This document shows positions 56,791-64,000 of a stretch of DNA of 64,000 bases, in pieces. Origin of the DNA: Corydoras sp. C115 (taxonomy: Eukaryota; Chordata; Actinopteri; Siluriformes; Callichthyidae). The stretch lies in NCBI GenBank assembly GCA_019802505.1, contig JAFMOC010000071.1:558001-622000 (forward strand), read 5' to 3'. The position numbers were made by a program, and so were the translations under genes. The first letter of the stretch is position 1; each line of letters begins with the position of its first letter. The notes beneath the pieces were generated by a model. It was not told the DNA's origin. It searched no databases and saw only the letters and a list, made by a program, of their open reading frames with translations.

Positions 56791-58295
56791 TGTAATTTAA
56801 ATGTAAAGATTTAAGACCACATATAAAAGTTATCTGGATCTAATTTAAAAAGATAGGATTAGGCATGTGCACACCTCCATTAGAAGATATGTCAAATTAA
56901 GGTCCAGTCACTCAGTTATGTTAATGTGAACCCCAAAATCACAGTTGTTCCTGAATCTTATTGTAGATGTGAATGTCATCTATGTGCATGCCTCATATTG
57001 CTGCCTCATAATGGGCTAATTTTGTTACTGCATATGGTATATTGTACATACACTAAAACTAATTGTTCTCATATTTAATATATATTCTCATATATGTTTT
57101 TAGCTTGTCCCAAACAACCAAGAAGCATTGACATGCATTATAAATATATGAAAACCCCTCCATATGAAACCTACTTTAGAAATATTATTGTATAAATATT
57201 TTTAAATGTCACCAGGCAACTGTTTTCCTTTTCTGCAGCTCCTATTCAGTTATTGTTTTTCTTTTCTGCTCCAGCAGGCCAATCGGCTCTTTGTCTTAGG
57301 AGACTGACAAAATAGCAACCAGAGGTTAATATCACTGCAGGATCACTGAAAGTTTTGAAATGTCTGGATAAATGTAACCAATTTCTTATTATTCAGTGAG
57401 CATTAGCATCAGTTTGCAGGAACTTTGGGTTTTGTAAGATGAGTCCTAGATGGCATATGTTGTTCATATTTTTTAATACATTTTAAAGCAACATCTCTGT
57501 GGTGTCTCTTATACAGTCTGCATTCCTGTTGCTGAGCAGGCTAGTGAATTTTACATGTCCTGTTCTCTACTTCTTGTCTATTCTCCCAGTGGAAGGCCCA
57601 AACAGAGACAGAAGGCTCTCTCAGTGCATATTGATGTACTTATGCTCAGCTGTGATATCTTGATATAAGCTAGTGTTATCTTCTTATGTCCTCATCAAAG
57701 ACTGTGAACAAATGTATCTAAATAGAAATGATTATAAATGCATATGATCTTCCCATATATAGACACGAAAAACAAATCTGCATAACAGATCAGTCAATGA
57801 AAATGTGATGTGATTGTTAAAGACCTGGTGTTAGATGATATTTAAACTGCAACAGTGCTCATACTGTATGCTGTGTCTGTCCTCAGACTGTGGAAGACAT
57901 TTCTGTTTACATGTGATAATTCAGCACACTCTTACATAAAACATCTGCAGTGATCCTTTCCCTAGAGCCAGGGTTAAGTGCCTCTGCAACAGAAACATAG
58001 ACTTACTTAAAGCTATCCTCATCCATTTTAGAAGATACCCCACATGGCCCATGCACACAACCCACTTCAGTATGTTCATTCCACATCATGGAAGAGGTAA
58101 ACCAGTCTTAAACTATAAAAGCCTTTACTTTTTATGGCTGTGCAGTAAATTTTAACACATCACTGCTTGAATGCTCTTTCATTTAGTCACTAGAGCATTA
58201 GTGAGTTTTTGCCTTGAAGCCGTTACAAATCCTGAAAATGGCAATAAGGTACCACAGAAAGTGGAAATTGAGTGACCATTCAAAGTCATTATGTA
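56791..58295. other. no gene; unique DNA
   Basis: 57190-57330 and 57480-57620 are moderately balanced in composition and repeat-free (CTCCAGCAGGCCAATCGGC; TTGCTGAGCAGGCTAGTG), but show no ORF or known motif. Possible conserved non-coding DNA. Confidence 0.4.
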
Positions 58296-58310
58296 GCTTT
58301 TCATAAATTC

Positions 58311-58453
58311 ATTCATTCATTTTTCATTCATTCATTATCTCTCGCTTTATCCTCTATTAGGGTCGCGGTGGGGTTCCCCATGCCCATCCAGGGGAGAACG
58401 TTTCGGGCGCTGGGCAGACACACCCAGGACAGGGCGCCAACCTATCGCAGGGC
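58311..58453 (-). repeat. SINE-A 3' fragment with 15 bp duplication
   Basis: Only the 3' 143 bp of the SINE: ATTCATTCATTATCTCTCGC, GGGTCGCGGTGGGGTTCCCC and AGGGCGCCAACCTATCGCAG. It is flanked by a perfect 15 bp duplication GCTTTTCATAAATTC (58296-58310 and 58454-58468). The copy was therefore truncated on insertion, not afterwards, as expected for target-primed reverse transcription. Confidence 0.95.
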
Positions 58454-58468
58454 GCTTTTCATAAATTC

Positions 58469-59675
58469 TTTCAAAATTATTTTAACTTTTTGAATAGTAG
58501 TGAAACAGATGAACATATACCAATACTACTTAAACCTCTACTAATTAATCTTTACTGTTATAAAACAGGTAGTTCCGGTCCTTAAATCTGATTGACTGAG
58601 CCATTTGTCCAGCTGTGACATTAGATAACAATGCACACCTCTTACCACTTCAGATTTGTATCAATGCATTAAATGTGTAAACTTGGTTAAATATTATTTT
58701 AAGTCGTGTACCATTAATAGAAATAAAGATTAATATAAATAGCACGCCTATTTCCAATAAGCACCAAGTTGTTCCCCTGTTCCTTAGAAAACAATGTTTA
58801 CTTTTAAGAACATAGGCCTAGATTACATTGTAGAAGACAAATTTATCAATAATTTGGTTAAAATTAACATATTTGTGAAATTTACAAACTTACTCAGATT
58901 TTTTATCATAATGTTTTTATAACCATTTTATAAGAGCAGTAAGGCACTTGAGGTTGTGCATTATTAATCACAGAAAAGAGGTGTAACACATTTTTCCCAT
59001 GGTTTATTCACAATAATGTACTCTTGTACCTTATTGATTTTTTATAATGTTGACATGGTAAAGATGTGGTAAAAAGACATTTGGGATTTTCTTGCATGTT
59101 CTCCAAGGTTCTACATTGGTTTCTGTCCAGGAGCTTTAGTATCCTCTAATCCAATTTACATTAAAGCAAATACATTTATGGCATCACAAATATCAGATGA
59201 GCTTTAACATGCCTCTACATGAGTTCTCCTGAGAAGTGAGTGTCGCATTTAATTTGTGATTGTGTGCACATGCACCCACTCAAAAAGGCAAATTGTAATT
59301 CTAGGCATTTTCTGTCCTGTGATGGACCATCTTATGACAAAGGTGCCTTATGACACTACAAGTGACTCTCAAACGGATTAGCTTCTTAGCAAATTAACGA
59401 AATAATTAATTGAGATAGTAACAGTAATTTATAGGTAGTATTTAATATCAATGCTTTGCCAAAAAAAAGGTTATTAAAAAAAAAAATACAGCTAGTCCAA
59501 ACTTTTCTAATTTTAGTTTACACACTTCCCTGTTTACCCTTCGTAAACTCTCAGCCCTTCCATTTCTATCATATTAACCCCCATGCGGCTCTATCAGAAG
59601 AATACATCATTTCATCTTTCTATATTCCAACTTAAATCATCAGCAAATACGCATGCATGTGTATGCAGGTGTGCG
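58469..59675. other. no gene
   Basis: AT-rich unique DNA beyond the SINE duplication. A few A-runs at 59460-59490. Nothing recognised. Confidence 0.5.
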
Positions 59676-59688
59676 TGTACACACACAC

Positions 59689-59737
<49 letters not shown>
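59676..59737. repeat. (CA)n microsatellite
   Basis: About 55 bp of CA with two interruptions (CCTACA) near the start. Confidence 0.95.
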
Positions 59738-59738
<1 letters not shown>

Positions 59739-62189
59739 CTACCTGTCTACATGAATGATTTGAAGTGGTAAGGGAGCAACTGGGGAAGTGCTGTCCTCAT
59801 TTCACAGTGACAGATACATGAAGAACCTCTCAAGGGCAGATAGACAACTTCACACAAGTGCTTGAGCGAACTGTACGTGTCCACTTGCATTTCTCACACC
59901 ACATGGCATCTCACTGCAATTGTTTGCTTGCTGCTGGCAGGCATTTCTTTAACTGAATATCAAGATGGATAATAGGGAGTTTACTAAGAATGAATGAACC
60001 ACTGATATAACAGGACACACCCAAAAATGCAAGCATAATGCTGCATAAAGTCTGCAAAACTGAGAGTGTAAAATTTGAACAAATCAGAGTCAGGGGTCAC
60101 GGTATGTCTATAAAAGAGAAGTAGGAAGAGCAATCGCAGTTATCCACCCATTTTGGCCCATGCCCTTCATCACACTGAATCATCTGTCAAAACTACAGGC
60201 AGTCAGATTTGTTCTCATTCTTGGACACACACACACACACAGAGGAAGAAAGAGAAAAAGAGAAAGAGAAAAAGACCACAGTAATTATATTTATTTTTTA
60301 CGAATATTTTAAATGGTGGATTATTTAAAGTCAGACTCATTAAATTAATTAGATCTTAAACTTCAATATCAGGTACCCATTACATAATACTTATGAATAA
60401 TCATAACTTCAAACTATCAGTGGTATATTCTCTGGCCAATTTTATGATTCTGGTAACTTTTAACTATTCTCTGAACCTTTGAATACCTCAAACATTTCCA
60501 ATTAGCCTGATGTTTTAAAAGCAATATCATTATAAATATATCATAATATTTAGAAAGAATAGCAAACCTATAGAATAGGGTTTCTCAAGTAGTGGGTCAT
60601 GTTGTAGATGGACAGGTTCTCGCAGACCGCTTGTAAAAAAATAAATACAGTGAAGTGGATTTATGGCTTGGTCATGTGACACATCATTGTACATGTTAAC
60701 TTTCCCTTGAGAAGTGAAAATAATGTTAACACTGTACTTTTAGCTCCATCATAGTATCAAACAACGTTTCCAGGCTCACAACCTAACAAAGAAAAAGAGA
60801 AGAAACACAAATAAGTTAAAGGAATAAAAAATAATGAGAGACATTAAGGATAAGTCTCTCAGGATAAGTTCTATTGTGGTAAAAAACAAAAAAGAAGCGA
60901 TAAAGAAGGTTAATGTAGCAAATGCTAATAATGCTCTTTACAAAACAGAATGAAGTTATCCAAAAGATATTATAAATTTCAAGTGAAACTGTTCTGTTTC
61001 AATATTAAACACAACATTTTTTCTCTATAAAATGTGTATGTATTTTGGGGTCTCTATAACAAATTAACTGGATTTACATTAATTTAAATGGAACTAGTTT
61101 TCAGCAATTTCAGATTTCATTGAGTGTTTGCAGATGGATTAGCAACGAAAACAGAGGATTTTTTTTACAAATGAAAAATAATATTCATCTAATTTTGCAC
61201 TAACCTTTTATCTTGAAAAAAAAAAAAAAAAGAGACAGATAGAGGTATGCGTAATACACAGCACAGCATTCTCATTGCTATGGTAACCACCATTGGTTTA
61301 CTAGTTACCCTTCTCTTTAAATTTGTAATGATCTAACTTGGAATAATTATAAGAAGCTTTCCTGTATCCCTGCAGTATGATGTTAACAAATTGAGGAATT
61401 TATGGCACAATGAATCGCTGTGGATATAATCAAAATAGCATTAACATGCTTCTACATGAACATTGCTGAGAAGTGAGTGCTGCATTTAGTTTGCGTGTGT
61501 GTTGTTGTGTAAAAAAAAATCTATACATATGTGCACAAACAGTAAAACACACACAATTGGTATGAGTTCATTCAGTGTGTGTTAAGCAGAATTAACATTC
61601 ATGCAACGCTGAAACTGAAACCTTTCCATATAATTTATGTATCAAGTGCTCTGTTTGAACATTAAGGAGCAGCAGAGGATGAAGTGGGTTCTTGAAGACT
61701 GGGTCATGTTTCTGTGGTGCAAATATCACTTAAGAAATATGAGTAACGAGATATTACTAGTATCATAATACGTTTATGTTTATAGCTATCCAGGTGATTG
61801 ATTATTACATTTAAATATAGACTGTGGACAAAAAATAGTTTAAGGTCATATAAGGAGGGAAGAACTGCATTGGGGAAACTATTGTATTTTTTTCTGTCCA
61901 GATAAAGTACAGATTTGGTAGGATTTTATAATACCGGCACAACATGCACTAATATACTCATTGTCATTAAACTGATAAATTGTCCATTAACCAAATAATA
62001 GCTTCTCTTTGGAACTCACTAATTAATGAAAGGAACACGGAAATCCTACATTTATTCAATACACATTGTGTCTTATTGTTTATTTTATGGTATACCACTT
62101 ACTATTATAGATATAGCATATAGTTTTACAATTACAAGTACAAGTCATTATGAACTACTATGTATACAGTTTCTTTCAAAGAGGTAATT
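59738..62189. other. no gene; RFX-like site inside
   Basis: Unique DNA with a short CA run and GAAAGAG run at 60224-60274 and an A-run near 61218. 61274-61287 (ATTGCTATGGTAAC) closely resembles an RFX X-box. 59230 and 61440-61490 share a word (ACATG..CTCCTGAGAAGTGAGTG.CGCATTTA and ATTGCTGAGAAGTGAGTGCT), a possible old duplication. No gene recognised. Confidence 0.45.
61274..61287 (+). promoter_or_regulatory. RFX X-box-like motif
   Basis: ATTGCTATGGTAAC differs from the X-box GTTGCYATGGYAAC only at the first base. It is isolated in intergenic DNA, so function is uncertain. Confidence 0.3.
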
Positions 62190-62565
62190 AATGACAACAC
62201 TTTACTTTATGCATATAAAGAGAGCTTATAAGCTTTTATAAAAAGTTATGAGTACTTCTAAAGTCATTTTCAGGAAAAGCATTTGTTATACACAAACATT
62301 ATAAGCTTTTATGTTGCTGGCCTCTATAATAAGTTAATGAACAGTTAAAATATATACTTTATAATGCATTATGCCACTTACAAAAGACTTACAAAGTCTT
62401 ATGGCATGTTCTTATAACACTTTATGAGTGTGGCTTTGTACATCTATGGACATTAACAAAGGCTTATGGAAAACATTATAAAGCATTATGAATACTTACT
62501 TACTTAAGCTTTATAAATGTGTTAATAATGCATTATCAATACCAGATTTAGGTAAAGTGTTACCA
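62190..62565 (+). mobile_element. AT-rich MITE-like repeat, copy 2
   Basis: ACAACACTTTACTTTATGC near the left end and GATTTAGGTAAAGTGTTACC near the right are imperfect inverted repeats (AACACTTTAC against GTAAAGTGTT). The interior is full of CTTATAAG and TTATGA words. It is related to 56280-56790. Non-coding. Confidence 0.6.
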
Positions 62566-62569
62566 CAAG

Positions 62570-62760
62570 TTCTAGTCCAGTTGTTGTCCCTGCATTCTTT
62601 GTTTTTATTCTGCTGATAATGTTCAAAAAACTCACAGCACCATCAGATATCAGGTATTATTTGGGTACTGGAAAATTCTTAGCACTGCAATAATGTGATG
62701 TGATGTGGTGTGTTAGTGTGAGCACCACTGGCATGGGTGGATTTTGTCATTGCATATACG
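62570..62760 (+). mobile_element. foldback-type MITE, left half (FB-4)
   Basis: CAGATATCAGGTATTATTTG, GGTACTGGAAAATTCTTAGC, ACTGCAATAATGTGATGTG and GGTGTGTTAGTGTGAGCACC match the left half of the family at 4690 and 43410. Confidence 0.5.
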
Positions 62761-63288
62761 CATTCCTTCCAAAGATTTGAAAACAAACAAATCAGAACAG
62801 AATCAGATTTTTGTGTCTTAGATTTGTGCATGTATTTGAGCCAACTTATTTTGTGAAGGTAAAACTACATGATTCATTATCACTAGGAGGTTTAAAGAAA
62901 ATGGAGCACCAAGAATTGTTACCAACATAAATGAGAAAAATAATAAAAAGGAAAAAATAAATAACACTGACCTTGTTTAAAAAGCAAATTACATAAAAGA
63001 GGGGGGAAAAGAACCTGCAGTCCTTTTCAACACTTTTGAATAACCTGCAAAGTCTCTTTAAGCAAGGACTTAATTACTACTGTATAATGTTTTGTGGTTA
63101 AATTGGAGCAAATAATAGTTGATAAACTAAATAGCAATGCCTTCCAGTTTAGACATTAAATAAGACCCAACTAGAGTGAGAACAGGATATTGTGTTCTAT
63201 ATAGTATGTTATGACTTACATAATGCAACTTACTGAGTTACAGTACTCGTCCAGTTTTCCTCCATGCACTTTATTAATTTCACTCATG

Positions 63289-63373
<85 letters not shown>

Positions 63374-63650
63374 ATATACGTTTGTATTGTATTTTGTTAA
63401 CAAATAGATTAATTATTAGTCTGAACATTGAGAAATTTTTATTTTTAGGTGGCACTCCTAATTCCTTCGTTTGCTAGGAAATCAAAATGTCTTAAATATG
63501 GCATTATATTATAATTAAATGTCCTTGTTAGCTTTTTAACAGTTGAAAAAAAACATACATTTGTTACATACATACATAACATACATGTTACAACCTAGAT
63601 TGACTCATTTTTAAAACAGTTGCAACAAAGGGAACACAAAAGGAGCAAGG
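62761..63650. other. no gene; TA/TG microsatellite
   Basis: A TA run (about 63294-63326) passing into a TG run (63327-63371). Otherwise AT-rich unique DNA. Confidence 0.55.
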
Positions 63651-64000
63651 TGTCAGGTTGGGAGGGTTGGGCCCCTCCCCCTGCCTCCCGTGTTCCGGGT
63701 TTCGGCCGTATCGGGCTTCCGTAGGTAGGACCCACCCCCTTGAGCAGGGATTGGGTCCTACCTGATCACGTGCGACCTACTGACGGCATTTATGGCATCA
63801 CTGCTTAGCCGCCAGTATTTCAGCATTGAGTTCGTTTGAGCTCCCGCTCAATCGTCACGTCGGGTGTTGTGGTGTATGTTATTATTATTTTCTGTGTCTC
63901 TTTTGGCATCCAGCGGCTTTTCCGCGGTTGCCTTATCGCGTCGTACTTTCGGTACGAGTTATCAGGTCCGCAGCGGCGTTCCCGTTGCACTGATTCCTGT
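63651..64000 (+). mobile_element. probable LTR of another family, cut by window edge
   Basis: Composition changes sharply at TGTCAGGTTGGGAGGG to GC-rich DNA (CCTCCCGTGTTCCGGGTTTC; GGCCGTATCGGGCTTCC; TTTTCCGCGGTTGCCTTATC). The TG start, lack of ORF, TTTATGGCATC and the TTATTATTATTTTCTGTG stretch suit an LTR, unlike LTR-1 in sequence. The far end and any internal region lie outside, so this is inference. Confidence 0.4.

Overview
This is a repeat-rich, AT-rich vertebrate nuclear window, almost certainly from a teleost fish. The evidence is one conserved vertebrate ion-channel exon, about 25 copies of a tRNA-headed SINE with GAAT-type tails, L2-clade LINE tails, Tc1 and hAT remnants, and many CA, TA and ATT microsatellites. 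An otophysan (for example a catfish) is my guess from the repeat styles only.

The only conventional gene is at the left edge on the minus strand: the first coding exon of a Kv4-type A-current potassium channel, best matched to kcnd2 (Kv4.2). It covers 2333-3444 and ends inside the selectivity filter at a GTAAGT donor. Positions 1-2326 are the start of intron 1. Positions 3445 to about 4600 are the 5' UTR and promoter, in a CpG-rich block running from about 1560 to 4570. An excellent RE1/REST-like site (18 of 21 bases) lies in the intron at 1754-1774.

From about 4600 to 64000 there is no convincing protein-coding gene of the host. This fits a gene desert upstream of the channel. The space is filled by: (a) a tRNA-derived SINE family (SINE-A), several copies with clear target-site duplications; (b) a second SINE-like family (SINE-B, four copies); (c) L2-clade LINE 3' ends and two RT fragments; (d) an LTR family present as one two-LTR element, two one-LTR derivatives and one solo LTR; (e) a nested L2/hAT/L2/SINE mosaic at 26470-29452; (f) foldback and MITE-like DNA elements; (g) an unrelated LTR-like sequence entering the right edge at 63651.

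The most unusual content is the LTR family. Three internal copies carry a short ORF I do not recognise (acidic, with YDSDDEWMW and ISDDEAGE motifs), preceded in two copies by a consensus splice donor. In two copies it is followed by tandem 9-residue (VLPACVPAK-like) repeats, and in one of these also by 10-residue (PEVQGPHAAQ-like) repeats. No protease, reverse transcriptase or integrase is visible, so the family looks non-autonomous.
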